Source of the DNA: Nitrospirillum sp034427435
Lineage (GTDB): Bacteria > Pseudomonadota > Alphaproteobacteria > Azospirillales > Azospirillaceae
Reading direction: 5' to 3'
DNA length: 64,000 bases
Assembly (NCBI RefSeq): GCF_034427435.1
Contig: NZ_JAXQNP010000002.1
Location: 248,001 to 312,000, forward strand
Position numbers and translations under genes: made by a program. The notes under the pieces are model-generated. The model made no database searches and was not told where the DNA came from. It saw only the letters and a list, made by a program, of their open reading frames with translations. Positions 9,813 through 19,170 of the stretch are shown in pieces. The stretch's first letter is position 1; every line of letters starts with the position of its first letter.

Positions 9813-9998
9813 TCAGCGGCGCGCCAGCCACACCAGGGCGACGCCGACGCACGCCCCCGCCAGCCCGGCCCAGCGCAGGCGTTCCGGCGGCGTCTCCGCC
9901 ATGCGGCCCGCCAAGCGGCGCATGGTCACCGGCAGCAGGGCGTAGCACACGCCCTCCAGCACCAGGGCCAGCGCCGCCCCCGTCATCAAGTCGTTCAA
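9813..9998 (-). CDS. DUF2065 small membrane protein
   Basis: A 61-residue inner-membrane protein with two hydrophobic helices (about residues 4-25, GAALALVLEGVCYALLPVTM, and 42-58, AGLAGACVGVALVWLA) joined by the basic/acidic loop RRLAGRMAETPPERLRW. Length and pattern match DUF2065 (YjeT-like), which is habitually found beside hflK/hflC. It starts 31 bp after the hflC stop on the same strand and is probably the last gene of an hflK-hflC-DUF2065 operon. Role unknown; an accessory to the FtsH-HflKC complex is a guess from context. Confidence 0.82.
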   Translation of the reverse strand: MNDLMTGAALALVLEGVCYALLPVTMRRLAGRMAETPPERLRWAGLAGACVGVALVWLARR

Positions 9999-10029
9999 GC
10001 CGTTAGCCCCCGTCTTCCCACGTCTCGGC

Positions 10030-10920
10030 CTACTTCTCGGCCCGCTTGCGCTCCGCCGTTCCGCCCGCCCCCAGGTACTTGAAGAAGTCGGCGCCGGGCG
10101 AGAGCACCAGGGTGGTGTCGTCCGGCTTCAGCGTGTCGCGGTAGGCCTGGAGGCTGCGATAGAAGCTGTAGAATTCGGGATTGCGGCTGATCGCCTCATT
10201 CATGATGCGAATCGCCTGGTTGTCGCCCTCGCCCCGGGTGATCTGGGCCTGGCGCTGAGCCTCGGCCAGCAGCACGGTGCGGTCGCGGTCGGCCCGGCTC
10301 TTGATCTGCTGCGACAGTTCCTGGCCCTGGGCGCGGGCCTCCGCCGCCTCACGCTCGCGTTCGGAGCGCATGCGGGCGAACACCGCCTGGCTGGTCTGTT
10401 CCGGCAGGTCGGCCCGGCGTAGGCGCACGTCCACGATCTCGATGCCCAGCCGCTGCGCCTCCTGGTTCACCTGGGCCTTGATGTCGGCCATGACCTTCTC
10501 ACGCTCCTGCGACAGCACCGCCGGCAGGTTGACGTTACCCAGGACGCGGCGCATGGCCGAGTTCACGATGACCGACAGGCGCAGCCGGGCCTGCTGCTCA
10601 TTGCCCAGGGTCTGGAAGAACATCAGCGGGTCGGCGATGCGATAGCGGGCGTAGGCGTCCACCTCCAACCGCTTCTGGTCGGCCAGGATGGCGCTTTCCA
10701 CCGGCGGGTCGATATCCAGCACCCGGCGGTCCAGCACCACCACGTTCTGCAACATGAAGGGCCATTTCATATACAGCCCCGGCTCGCGGATGACGCGCTT
10801 GGGCTCACCGAACTGCAAGACCAGCGCCTGTTGCGTCTGGTTGAGGGTGAAGAAGGTGCTCTGCAGCACGATGGCCAACAGCACGAGCACGCCCAGGGGG
10901 ACGATCCAACGTTTTTCCAT
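10030..10920 (-). CDS. hflC: FtsH protease modulator HflC
   Basis: SPFH/band-7 membrane protein that assembles with HflK around the FtsH protease and tunes its degradation of membrane proteins. It has 296 residues with a single N-terminal membrane anchor (about residues 7-25, VPLGVLVLLAIVLQSTFFTL). The SPFH domain follows (QQALVLQFGEPKRVI...GLYMKWPF), with the long charged coiled-coil region (ERDREAAEARAQGQELSQ-like) and the C-terminal TLVLSPGADFFKYL typical of HflC. It is 15 bp downstream of hflK. Confidence 0.96.
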   Translation of the reverse strand: MEKRWIVPLGVLVLLAIVLQSTFFTLNQTQQALVLQFGEPKRVIREPGLYMKWPFMLQNVVVLDRRVLDIDPPVESAILADQKRLEVDAYARYRIADPLMFFQTLGNEQQARLRLSVIVNSAMRRVLGNVNLPAVLSQEREKVMADIKAQVNQEAQRLGIEIVDVRLRRADLPEQTSQAVFARMRSEREREAAEARAQGQELSQQIKSRADRDRTVLLAEAQRQAQITRGEGDNQAIRIMNEAISRNPEFYSFYRSLQAYRDTLKPDDTTLVLSPGADFFKYLGAGGTAERKRAEK

Positions 10921-10935
10921 GATCCGTCCCTCCCC

Positions 10936-12320
10936 TTAATTGCCGGCCGCGGTGGACGCGCCGGACGACGATGCCGGCGGGTTGGCCGGCGGGGCGGCCG
11001 GGTGCGCCGGCGGCTTCAGCATGTCGTTCAGGGGCAGGTAGGGCACGGCGCCGCCGCCGGCCTTGTCATCCAGCAGGATCTTGTGGGTGCCCTTCAGGAT
11101 CTGCTCCATGGTTTCGATGTACAGGCGCCGGCTGGCGGCGTCGGGGGCCTGGGCATAGGCCTCCAGCACCTGCTGGAAGCGCTTGGCGTCACCCTGGGCC
11201 AGGTCCACCACCTGGTCGCGGTAGGCCTGCGCCTCCTGGTTCAGGCGCTCCGCCTCGCCCCGCGCGCGGGGGATGATGTCGTTGCGGTAGGTCTCCGCCT
11301 CGTTGCGCAGGCGTTCGCGGTCCTGGCGGGCGCGCTGCACGTCGTTGAACGCCTCCACCACCGCCGGCGGCGGCTCCACCCGCTGCAACTGCACCTGGGT
11401 GATCTCAATGCCCGCCTGGTACTGGTCCAGGATGGTCTGCAGCAACTGGCGGCTGTCGTTCTCGATGCGCTGGCGGGCGTCGGTCAGGGCGGGCTGGATC
11501 TCGGTGCGGCCGATGATCTCGCGCATGGCGCTTTCCGCCACCTTCTTCACCGTCTCTTCCGGCTCACGGATGTTGAACAGGAACTTGGCCGGGTCCTTGA
11601 TGACCCAGAACACGGCGAAGTCGATGTCGACGATGTTCTCATCGCCGGTCAGCATGGTGCTTTCGTCGGCCACGTCGCGGTCGCTGACGCTGCGCCGGCC
11701 GTCGCCCTGGCTGCGGTAGCCGATCTCGATCCGGTTCACGCGGGTGACCTGGGGCAGCAGCACCTGCTCAATGGGCGCCGGCAGGTGATAGCGCAAGCCC
11801 GGCTGTTCCACCCGCACCGGCTTGCCGAAGCGCAGGACCACGCCCTGCTCATCGGCCGCGACCCGGTAGATGCCGGTCAGCCCCCACAGGACCACCGCCG
11901 CCGCCACGCCGACACCGACGATGCGGCCGCTGCTCCAATTGTTCAGGTTGAAGGAACCGCCGGCAGGCGCGCCGCCGCGCGGCCGTCCCCCATTGCCCCC
12001 TCCTGAGCCGCGCCCGGTACCACCACCGTTGCCGCCCAGCAGCACGCGCAGGCGCTCACCACCCTGGCGCACTGCGTCCTCCAGCCCCGGCTGCGGCCGC
12101 GAACCCGGCTTGCCGCCGGGTTTGGACGCGCCGGAGGTGCCGCCGGCGACACCGGGGCTCTGGCCCCAGGGGTTGTGGGGGAACCGCCGGACGGGGACGT
12201 GCCCTTGTCCGGTTGTCTGTGGGGACCCGCGTCCTTGCCGGGATCATCCCCCGGTCCGTCGCCCGACCCGTTGCCGGATCCGTTGTTGCCGCCGTTTGAC
12301 CCTTGATTGGACCAGGGCAT
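10936..12320 (-). CDS. hflK: FtsH protease modulator HflK, frameshifted near its N-terminus as sequenced
   Basis: Partner of HflC in the periplasmic cage around FtsH. The natural start is the ATG at 12320, giving MPWSNQGSNGGNNGSGNG, the hallmark Gly/Asn-rich HflK start. That frame is lost at a G5 run (12177-12181); one added base continues it into FPHNPWGQSPG, then LEDAVRQGGERLRVLL and the rest. The intact downstream frame, readable from a GTG at 12072, has the membrane anchor (GRIVGVGVAAAVVLWGLTGI), the SPFH domain (EQGVVLRFGKPVRVEQPGL) and a Pro/Ala-rich tail. Restored length is about 461 residues. One base is probably missing from the sequence rather than from the gene. Confidence 0.9.
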
Positions 12321-12548
12321 GTTCGCCTTTCCTGTCCCCGTGATCTGATTATTCCGGTGCCCGTACCCATATGAGGGGCACCCAGACAGAGGGCGACAGT
12401 GGCCGAGCGGCCACCATGGGCGGCCATCTCTCCCCCTGGGCTTCCCCCCATTCGGGCGGCACCGTATATAGTCGGGCAGTCGCAGGGAAGCCCGACACGG
12501 GCGATATGACCCCCCGCCCCCCACTTTACAAGATGAAGGCGTTTGATC

Positions 12549-13664
12549 ATGGCGGTTACCGAGTCCCAGGTGTTGGAGGCCCTTCGGCAGGTGGCGGATC
12601 CCGACCGCGGATCTGACATCGTCAGCCTCAAGATGGTTTCCGGCGTCGCGGTGAAGGACGGCCATGTCCACTTCACGCTGGAGGTCGACCCGGCGCGCGG
12701 CGCCGCGCTGGAGCCCCTGCGCCAGGCGGCGGAGAAGGCGGTGGACCGGCTGGCGGGCGTGCTGTCCGTCACGGCGGTGCTGACCGCCCATCGCCCTGTC
12801 CCCAAGGCCGTCAGCGGCGGCGCCCCCGGCACCGGCGCGCCCGGTGCGGGCAAGCCCGCCAAGGCCGGCGTTCCCGGCGTGGGCGCCATCATCGCCGTCG
12901 CCTCGGGCAAAGGGGGCGTGGGCAAGTCCACCACCTCCACCAACCTGGCGCTGGCCATGGCCGCCAACGGCCTGAAGGTGGGCCTGCTGGACGCCGACAT
13001 CTACGGCCCCTCCATGCCCCGCATGATGGGCCTGAGCGGCAAGCCCGACAGCGCCGACGGCAAGCGCCTGGACCCGCTGGTCAATTACGGCATCAAGGTC
13101 ATGTCCATGGGCTTCCTGGTGGCCGAGGACACGCCCATGATCTGGCGCGGCCCCATGGTGATGAGCGCCCTGACCCAGATGCTGCGCGACGTGAACTGGG
13201 GTGAGCTGGACGTGCTGGTGGTCGACATGCCGCCGGGCACGGGCGACGCCCAGCTGACCATGGCGCAGAGCGTGCCGCTGGCCGGCGCCGTCATAGTCTC
13301 CACCCCGCAGGACATCGCCCTGCTGGATGCGCGCAAGGGCCTGAACATGTTCCGCCGCGTGGACGTGCCCGTCCTCGGCATCATCGAGAACATGAGCTAT
13401 TTCTGCTGCCCCAACTGCGGCCACCGCAGCGACATCTTCAGCCATGGCGGCGCCCGCGCCGAGGCGGACAAGCTGGGCATCGACTTCCTGGGCGAGGTGC
13501 CGCTGGACATCGCCATCCGCGAGACCAGCGACGCCGGCACGCCCATCACCATCCAGCAGCCGGACGGCGTGCACGCCCAGACCTACCGCGCCATCGCCAA
13601 GCGGGTGGCGGAGAAGATCAAGGCCGGCGGCGGCCGTGCCGCCCCGCGCTTCGTGATCGAATAA
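12549..13664 (+). CDS. apbC: Mrp/ApbC Fe-S cluster carrier ATPase
   Basis: P-loop NTPase of the Mrp/NBP35 family that binds and transfers [4Fe-4S] clusters. The 371-residue protein has an N-terminal MIP18-like (DUF59) domain (about residues 1-80, VLEALRQVADPDRGSDIVS), an Ala/Gly/Pro linker, and the deviant Walker A AVASGKGGVGKSTTSTNLAL near residue 120. The Walker B/switch region is VVDMPPGTGDAQLT and the cluster-binding CxxC is FCCPNCGHRSDIF. The ATG at 12549 (MAVTESQVLEAL) is preferred over a TTG six bases earlier. It is divergent from hflK. Confidence 0.95.
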   Translation: MAVTESQVLEALRQVADPDRGSDIVSLKMVSGVAVKDGHVHFTLEVDPARGAALEPLRQAAEKAVDRLAGVLSVTAVLTAHRPVPKAVSGGAPGTGAPGAGKPAKAGVPGVGAIIAVASGKGGVGKSTTSTNLALAMAANGLKVGLLDADIYGPSMPRMMGLSGKPDSADGKRLDPLVNYGIKVMSMGFLVAEDTPMIWRGPMVMSALTQMLRDVNWGELDVLVVDMPPGTGDAQLTMAQSVPLAGAVIVSTPQDIALLDARKGLNMFRRVDVPVLGIIENMSYFCCPNCGHRSDIFSHGGARAEADKLGIDFLGEVPLDIAIRETSDAGTPITIQQPDGVHAQTYRAIAKRVAEKIKAGGGRAAPRFVIE

Positions 13665-13840
13665 ACCTATCACCCGATAGCCAAGTCCTTGGAAAAACGG
13701 CGGTACGCGGTCGCAACATTCCGCATCGAACCCGAAATCGACGTTCTGTTGCGTCAATTCGCCGTCCGCTGTTTTTTCCTTTCCATTGCCGGGGGCGCAT
13801 GATACATAAAGTTCCGTGTAGCGGAGCTAGAGTGGACATC

Positions 13841-14134
13841 ATGCGTCAGGTCGATACGGTTCAGGTTGCGTATGCGTTCCGGAACGGGGCCCATTCCTTC
13901 CAGGTGGAGGATCCGGCCACGGGTGCCATCGCGGTAGCCCACGGCGTTCCCGAAATCGCGTACGAGCAGGTGACCCGTACCCTGTCCGAGCGGGCGACCG
14001 GCCTGTCCGGTCGTCGCGTGGTGGCGCGACCCGCCCTGCCCTTCGACGATTTCTTCAACTGGCTGCGCCAGAACCCCATCGCCAGCGTCGCTGGCGCCCC
14101 GGTGAAGGTCGAGTTCGCCTGGGAACTGCGCTGA
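13841..14134 (+). CDS. Hypothetical protein, 97 residues
   Basis: I do not recognise this family. The protein is soluble, with no signal peptide or membrane helix, and reads MRQVDTVQVAYAFRNGAHSF onward. A GGAG sequence 15-18 bp before the ATG at 13841 supports this start; the frame is also open from 13799. Base composition at third positions is strongly GC, as in neighbouring genes, and the opposite frames look like noise. It is followed by a strong bidirectional terminator shared with the convergent GST gene. It could be a small regulator or adaptor; nothing in the sequence decides this. Confidence 0.6.
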   Translation: MRQVDTVQVAYAFRNGAHSFQVEDPATGAIAVAHGVPEIAYEQVTRTLSERATGLSGRRVVARPALPFDDFFNWLRQNPIASVAGAPVKVEFAWELR

Positions 14135-14267
14135 CCGGTTCAACGTTCGGACGGCCCCGCTGGCCGCCCCAGTGAGAGTACCGCCCGCAAATCCGGGAAA
14201 ACACCGGACGGGCGAACAGGGATAGAGGAAACACCAAGCCTGCGTGGCCCCCCAACGGGCCGAAGCG

Positions 14268-14302
14268 AAACGCCCGGAAGGTTCAGCCTTCCGGGCGTTT
14301 TT
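14268..14302. terminator. Bidirectional terminator between the 97-aa gene and GST
   Basis: A perfect stem CGCCCGGAAGG / CCTTCCGGGCG with a short loop is flanked by AAA on the left and TTTTT on the right. It lies between convergent genes ending at 14134 and 14338 and can serve both. Confidence 0.88.
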
Positions 14303-14337
14303 GCTGTGCCCGCCAGGGGGATCGTCGGGGGGCGCCA

Positions 14338-15003
14338 TCAGGGGGGTGCCAGCGGCCCCCCGCGCTCGATGGCACGTTGATGGGCTGGCCGCGCGCGAAT
14401 CTTCGCCAGGAAGGAGCGGATGTTGGGATAGGCGTCCACCATGCCGGCACGGACCGCGAACGCCTCCAGCGGATAGCTCATCTGGATGTCGGCCGCGGTG
14501 AACGCGTCCCCGGCGAACCAGGGGCGCTTCGCCAGTTCCCCCTCCCAATAGTCGGCGTGCAGCGAGAGTTGGGGATCGACCAGCACCCGCTGCGTCGCCG
14601 CGGCAATCCCCCGTGCGAGGGGCCGGATGGGAAAGGGCACGCGGCCGGGAAGGTCGCGAAAGATGAGCTTCAACAGCAAGGGCGGCATGGCCGACCCCTC
14701 CGCATGATGAAGCCAGTGGGTGAACCTCAGCCCGTCCTCCGAGCCAGCCGGCGGCGCCAGCCGCCCCTCCCCATACCGGGTCAGGATGTACTCGATGATC
14801 GCCCCCGATTCGGCGATCACCCGCCCTTCGTCCACGATCACGGGCGCCTTGCCCAAGGGATGAATTGCCCTCAGCGCCGGTGGCGCCCGCAGCGTCCGCG
14901 GGTCCCGCTGGTGGACGACGAGCTGGTAGGGCAGCGCCAACTCCTCCAGCAGCCACAGCACCCGGTGGGAGCGCGAGTTGTTGAGATGATGGACGGTGAT
15001 CAT
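14338..15003 (-). CDS. Glutathione S-transferase family protein
   Basis: A 221-residue cytosolic GST. The N-terminal thioredoxin-like domain has ITVHHLNNSRSHRVLWLLEE (the Ser of SRSHR is the likely glutathione-activating residue), the cis-Pro of GKAPVIVD, and the Glu-Ser glutathione contact in VIAESGAIIEYI. The all-helical C-terminal domain carries the N-capping motif FTAADIQMSYPL. The substrate cannot be inferred. The upstream region holds a striking double operator (15048-15089) but no regulator gene lies next to it, since the neighbour is mutL. Confidence 0.92.
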   Translation of the reverse strand: MITVHHLNNSRSHRVLWLLEELALPYQLVVHQRDPRTLRAPPALRAIHPLGKAPVIVDEGRVIAESGAIIEYILTRYGEGRLAPPAGSEDGLRFTHWLHHAEGSAMPPLLLKLIFRDLPGRVPFPIRPLARGIAAATQRVLVDPQLSLHADYWEGELAKRPWFAGDAFTAADIQMSYPLEAFAVRAGMVDAYPNIRSFLAKIRARPAHQRAIERGGPLAPP

Positions 15004-15047
15004 GGGGCATCGATCCTGCGCGGCGGTCCGGCCTTTGGGGCGTCAGT

Positions 15048-15089
15048 GTTTACACTGTAATCATGGACGCAGATGATTACAACGTAAAC
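15048..15089. promoter_or_regulatory. Double TTAC-N3-GTAA operator upstream of the GST gene
   Basis: Two arms, GTTTACACTGTAATCAT (15048-15064) and ATGATTACAACGTAAAC (15073-15089), mirror each other apart from the central triplets. Each arm also contains its own palindrome TTAC-N3-GTAA. They lie 45-86 bp upstream of the GST start. This is the architecture of a two-dimer TetR-type site. Confidence 0.65.
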
Positions 15090-15130
15090 ATCAGGATATG
15101 GCAGGGTCTGCGCGACGCGATGCGCGGCCG

Positions 15131-17101
15131 TCACCGCCGCCCGAACAGCCGCTCGATGTCCGCCAGCTTCAGCTCCACATAGGTGGGGCGGCCGTGGTTG
15201 CACTGGCCGCTGTGGGGCGTGGCCTCCATCTCGCGCAACAGGGCGTCCATCTCGCCCAGCGTCAACACCCGGCCCGCCCGGACGGAGCCGTGACAGGCCA
15301 TGGAGGAGCACACCTCCTCCAGCCGCTCCTTCAGCGCGTGCTGGTCGCCCAGCTCCGCCAGCTCATCGGCGATGTCGGTGACCAGGGCCTTGATGTCGGC
15401 CTTGGCGCCCAGCAGCGCCGGGATCTCCCGCACCACTACGGCCCCGGTGCCGAAGGATTCCAGGCACAGACCCAGCTCCGCCAGTTCGTCGGAGCGTTCG
15501 GCCAGGCGGCTGGCCGCAGCCTCCTCCAGCTCCACCACCTCGGGGATCAGCAGCATCTGCCGCTTCACGCCCTGGGCCACCATGGACTGCTTGATGCGCT
15601 CATAGACCAGGCGCTCATGCGCCGCGTGCTGGTCGACGATGACCATGCCGTCGCGGGTCTGGGCGACGATGTAGGTCTGGTGGATCTGGGCGCGGGCGAT
15701 GCCCAGGGGGAAATCGGGCACATCGCCGGCCGGCGTCCGCGCCATCGCCGCGACGGCCGTCGCCAACCCTGGCGAGAACGGGCCGGGGGCCGCATCCGCA
15801 TAGGCGGGCGCCTCCGCCAAGACGGCGGGGGCGGACGCTTCCCCGCTTGCTCCTTCTCCCCCGGGCCCTTCCCCCCTGGGCCCCTCCCAGGCCGCCACCG
15901 GCGCCTGGAAGGCGCGCGCGGCCTCGACCTGGCCCGCCGTCGGCCGGGTGATGCCGGGCCAGGTGCCGCCGCCGGCATGGGGCTGCGGCTGCCATTGGAA
16001 GGCGGTCTGGGGGATGGGTTTGGCCCCCTCGGGCCGCAGGCTGGCCAGGGCCGCCTGGCCCACGGTGGTGGAGGCGCGGTGGCCGGCGCCAGCCAGGGCG
16101 TGCTTCAGCGCGCCCACGATCAGGCCGCGCACCAGACCCTGGTCGCGGAAGCGCACCTCGGTCTTGGCGGGATGGACGTTAACGTCCACATCCTCGCACG
16201 GGATGTCCAGGAACAGGGCCAGCAGGGGATGGCGGTCGCGGGCCAGGAAGTCGGCATAGGCGCCGCGCACGGCGCCCAGCAGCAGCTTGTCGCGCACCGG
16301 CCGGCCGTTCACGAACAGGTATTGGCCGGCGGCCGTGTTCTTGTTCAGGGTGGGCAGGCCGATATGGCCGTACAGCCGCACGCCCTCGCGCCTTGCGTCA
16401 ATGGGCAAGGCGTTCTCCTGGAACTCCCGCCCCATGATGGCGCCCAGGCGGGCCAGCAGCGGATCCTCGCCCCCCAAAACACCCGACGGCAGCGTGCCGG
16501 TCTGGGCCGGCAGGCGCAGGGGCGTGCGCCCCTCGTCCGCCACGGTGAAGGCGACCTCGGGATGGGCCATGGCCAGGCGTTGCACCACGTCGACAGCGTG
16601 GTCCGTCTCCGTCCGCGTGGTCTTCAGGAACTTCAGGCGCGCCGGGGTGGCGTAGAACAGGTCGCGCACCTCGATGCGGGTGCCCACCGGGTAGGCCGCC
16701 GGCACTGGGTGGCCCTTGGCCCCGCCCTCCACCGTCAGGGCCCAGGCGCTGTCGCTGCCCGGCTGGCGGCTGGTGATGGTCAGGCGGCTGACGGCGCCGA
16801 TGGAGGGCAGCGCCTCCCCCCGGAAGCCCAGGGTGTGGATGTTCAGCAGGTCGTCGCCCGGCAGCTTGGAGGTGGCGTGGCGCTCCACCGCCAGCGACAG
16901 CTCCTCCGCCGCCATGCCGCCGCCGTCATCCACCACCTGGATCAGCGCCTTGCCGCCATCGCGCAGGGTGACGTCGATACGCCGCGCGCCGGCGTCCAGC
17001 GCGTTCTCCACCAGCTCCTTCACGGCGGCGGCGGGACGCTCCACCACCTCGCCGGCGGCGATGCGGTTGACCAGGGTTTCAGGCAGAAGACGGATGGGCA
17101 T
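15131..17101 (-). CDS. mutL: DNA mismatch repair protein MutL
   Basis: Couples MutS mismatch recognition to downstream excision. The 656-residue protein begins MPIRLLPETLVNRIAAGEVV, the near-invariant MutL start. It shows the GHKL ATPase motifs ELVENALDAGARRI, VDDGGGM and TLGFRGEALPSIG. A Pro/Ala/Gly-rich linker lies at about residues 355-450. The C-terminal dimerisation domain contains GMVIVDQHAAHERLVYERIK and ends with the metal-site-like ACHGSVRAG and PHSGQCNHGRPT, features of MutL proteins with endonuclease activity. Transcribed after pgi on the same strand. Confidence 0.97.
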   Translation of the reverse strand: MPIRLLPETLVNRIAAGEVVERPAAAVKELVENALDAGARRIDVTLRDGGKALIQVVDDGGGMAAEELSLAVERHATSKLPGDDLLNIHTLGFRGEALPSIGAVSRLTITSRQPGSDSAWALTVEGGAKGHPVPAAYPVGTRIEVRDLFYATPARLKFLKTTRTETDHAVDVVQRLAMAHPEVAFTVADEGRTPLRLPAQTGTLPSGVLGGEDPLLARLGAIMGREFQENALPIDARREGVRLYGHIGLPTLNKNTAAGQYLFVNGRPVRDKLLLGAVRGAYADFLARDRHPLLALFLDIPCEDVDVNVHPAKTEVRFRDQGLVRGLIVGALKHALAGAGHRASTTVGQAALASLRPEGAKPIPQTAFQWQPQPHAGGGTWPGITRPTAGQVEAARAFQAPVAAWEGPRGEGPGGEGASGEASAPAVLAEAPAYADAAPGPFSPGLATAVAAMARTPAGDVPDFPLGIARAQIHQTYIVAQTRDGMVIVDQHAAHERLVYERIKQSMVAQGVKRQMLLIPEVVELEEAAASRLAERSDELAELGLCLESFGTGAVVVREIPALLGAKADIKALVTDIADELAELGDQHALKERLEEVCSSMACHGSVRAGRVLTLGEMDALLREMEATPHSGQCNHGRPTYVELKLADIERLFGRR

Positions 17102-17143
17102 GATGGCGTCAGTCTAGCGGGCGGAGACACCGACGCAAAGCGC

Positions 17144-17190
17144 CACGGGAAAGCCGGGCACCCCGCAGGGGCATGCCCAGCCTTCCCGTG
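17144..17190. terminator. Long hairpin between pgi and mutL
   Basis: CACGGGAA-GC-GGGC pairs with GCCC-GC-TTCCCGTG around a 15-nt loop, in the 95-bp gap just after the pgi stop. There is no U-tract on either strand, so it is either a weak terminator or an mRNA-stabilising 3' structure. Confidence 0.4.
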
Positions 17191-17196
17191 CGGCGG

Positions 17197-18864
17197 TCAG
17201 CGCAGGCCCTCGCGCACCACGCGGATGAGGCCGGCGGTGGAGCAGTCATGGCCCCGGCGCGACCCGCCCTCCAGCTCCGGCAGGATGGCCTTGGCCAACT
17301 GCTTGCCCAGCTCCACGCCCCACTGGTCGAAGGAGTTCAGGTTCCACAGGATGCCCTGCACGAAGATCTTGTGCTCATAAAGCGCGATCAGCATGCCCAG
17401 GGTGTGCGGGTCCAGCTTCTGGAATAGCAGGGTGTTGGTTGGGCGGTTGCCGGTGAACACCTTGTGCGGCACCAGGGCCTCCAGCTCCTCGCCATCCAGG
17501 CCCTGGGCGGCCAACTCGGCCCGCGCCTCATCCTCGGTCTTGCCCAGCAGCAGGGCCTCGGTCTGGGCCAGGAAGTTGGCCAGCAGCAGGGTGTGGTGAC
17601 GGCCCACCGGGTTATGCGTCTCGATGGGCGCCAGGAAATCCGCCGGGATCAGCGGCGTGCCCTGGTGGATCAGCTGGTAGAAGGCGTGCTGGCCGTTGGT
17701 GCCGGGCTCGCCGAACAGCACCGGGCCGGTGGCGTAGTCCACCGGGCGGCCGTCGCGGTCGACACCCTTGCCGTTGCTCTCCATGTCCGCCTGCTGCAGG
17801 TAGGCCGGCAGGCGGGCCAGATACTGGTCATAGGGCAGCACGGCGTAGGACTGGGCGTCCCAGAAATTCACGTACCACAGGCCGATCAGGCCCATCAGCA
17901 CGGGCATGTTGGCGTCCAGCGGGGCGGTGCGGAAATGCTCGTCCATCGCGTGGGCGCCGGCCAGCAGCTCGGCGAAGCGGTCGGGGCCGATCATCAGCAG
18001 GATGGGCAGGCCGATGGCCGACCACAGGCTGTAGCGGCCGCCCACCCAATCCCAGAAGCCGAACATGTTGTCGGTGTCGATGCCGAAGGCCGCCACCTCC
18101 TTGGCGTTGGTCGACACGGCCACGAAGTGCTTGGCCACCGCGTCCGCCGGCGCCCCCTGGGCCAGCAGCCAATCGCGCGCCGTGTGGGCGTTGGCCAGCG
18201 TCTCCTGCGTGGTGAAGGTCTTGGAGGCGATGATGAACAGCGTCGTCTCGGCATCCACCTTCTTCAGCACCTCGGCGATATGGGTGCCATCGACGTTGGA
18301 GACGAAATGGGCCTGCAGATGCGGGTGGTGATAGGGGGTCAGCGCCTGGGTCACCATGACGGGGCCCAGGTCGGAACCGCCGATGCCGATGTTGACGATG
18401 TCGGTGATGGGCTGCCCGGTCCAGCCGCGCCACGCCCCATCGCGCACGGCGGTGGCGAAGGCACCCATGCGGTCCAGCACGGCGTGCACGTCGGGCACCA
18501 CATTGCGGCCATCGACCAGCACCGTGGCGCCCTTGGGCTGGCGCAGCGCGGTGTGCAGCACGGCGCGGCCTTCCGTCAGGTTGATGGCGGCACCGGCGAA
18601 CATGGCCTCGCGCCAGCCTTCCAGGTCGCGGGCGCGGGCGAAGTCCAGCAGCAGGGGCAGGGTCTCGTCCGTCAGCCGGTTCTTGGAATAGTCCAGCAGC
18701 AGGGTGCCCAGCTTCAGGGAGTATTTGTCGAAGCGTTCCGGGTCGGCGGCGAACAGGTCGCGCATGTGCACGCCGTCCAGCGCCTGGCGATGCCGGGCCA
18801 GCGCCGCCCAAGCCGGGGACTGAACCAGGGGCGTGTCCGGGGTGGGGGTCTGCGTGGCTGACAT
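17197..18864 (-). CDS. pgi: Glucose-6-phosphate isomerase
   Basis: Interconverts glucose-6-phosphate and fructose-6-phosphate. The 555-residue protein from MSATQTPTPDTP has both PGI signatures (DWVGGRYSLWSAIGLP and, near the C-terminus, GILWNLNSFDQWGVELGK), plus IVNIGIGGSDLGPVM and GTNGQHAFYQLIHQGT. The start is set by a strong ribosome site (AGGAGAG, about 6 bp upstream); an earlier in-frame start would sit before it. It is a stand-alone gene 95 bp upstream of mutL. Confidence 0.97.
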   Translation of the reverse strand: MSATQTPTPDTPLVQSPAWAALARHRQALDGVHMRDLFAADPERFDKYSLKLGTLLLDYSKNRLTDETLPLLLDFARARDLEGWREAMFAGAAINLTEGRAVLHTALRQPKGATVLVDGRNVVPDVHAVLDRMGAFATAVRDGAWRGWTGQPITDIVNIGIGGSDLGPVMVTQALTPYHHPHLQAHFVSNVDGTHIAEVLKKVDAETTLFIIASKTFTTQETLANAHTARDWLLAQGAPADAVAKHFVAVSTNAKEVAAFGIDTDNMFGFWDWVGGRYSLWSAIGLPILLMIGPDRFAELLAGAHAMDEHFRTAPLDANMPVLMGLIGLWYVNFWDAQSYAVLPYDQYLARLPAYLQQADMESNGKGVDRDGRPVDYATGPVLFGEPGTNGQHAFYQLIHQGTPLIPADFLAPIETHNPVGRHHTLLLANFLAQTEALLLGKTEDEARAELAAQGLDGEELEALVPHKVFTGNRPTNTLLFQKLDPHTLGMLIALYEHKIFVQGILWNLNSFDQWGVELGKQLAKAILPELEGGSRRGHDCSTAGLIRVVREGLR

Positions 18865-19170
18865 CGTTCTCTCCTGACCTGTGGCCAGGGGCATCCGGAT
18901 CCCATTATCCCGCCCCTGGAAAGCCCCAGGGGTTTAGCACGGTTGCCGGGGGTTAAGCAGCGGTTCGGAGGGAAATTTCATCCGTTTGACGCGATTTTGT
19001 CCCCGTTTTTGACGTTAACGGGCGGGCGCGGCGGCGCAGGTCCGAGCGAATGGGGCCACTTGGCACAAACCGGCGGCCCGGATCGGTTCCATCGCCCCCT
19101 GGGCCCTTGATCGCCGCCGCCGCGGGGCGACAATGGGGATAATGCCGCAACCTTGGACGAGTGCGCCGCC
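18865..19170. other. Intergenic region between pgi and the GIN-like gene (divergent)
   Basis: This 306-bp region separates two divergent genes and must hold both promoters. The pgi ribosome site is at its left edge. A GATAAT at 19138-19143 could be a -10 for the right-hand gene, but no -35 is correctly spaced. I see no RNA gene or repeat here. Confidence 0.4.

Noticed and set aside
15098..18861. Long open frames on the plus strand opposite mutL and pgi
   Set aside because: Same antisense artefact of high third-position GC; low-complexity translations without recognisable motifs.
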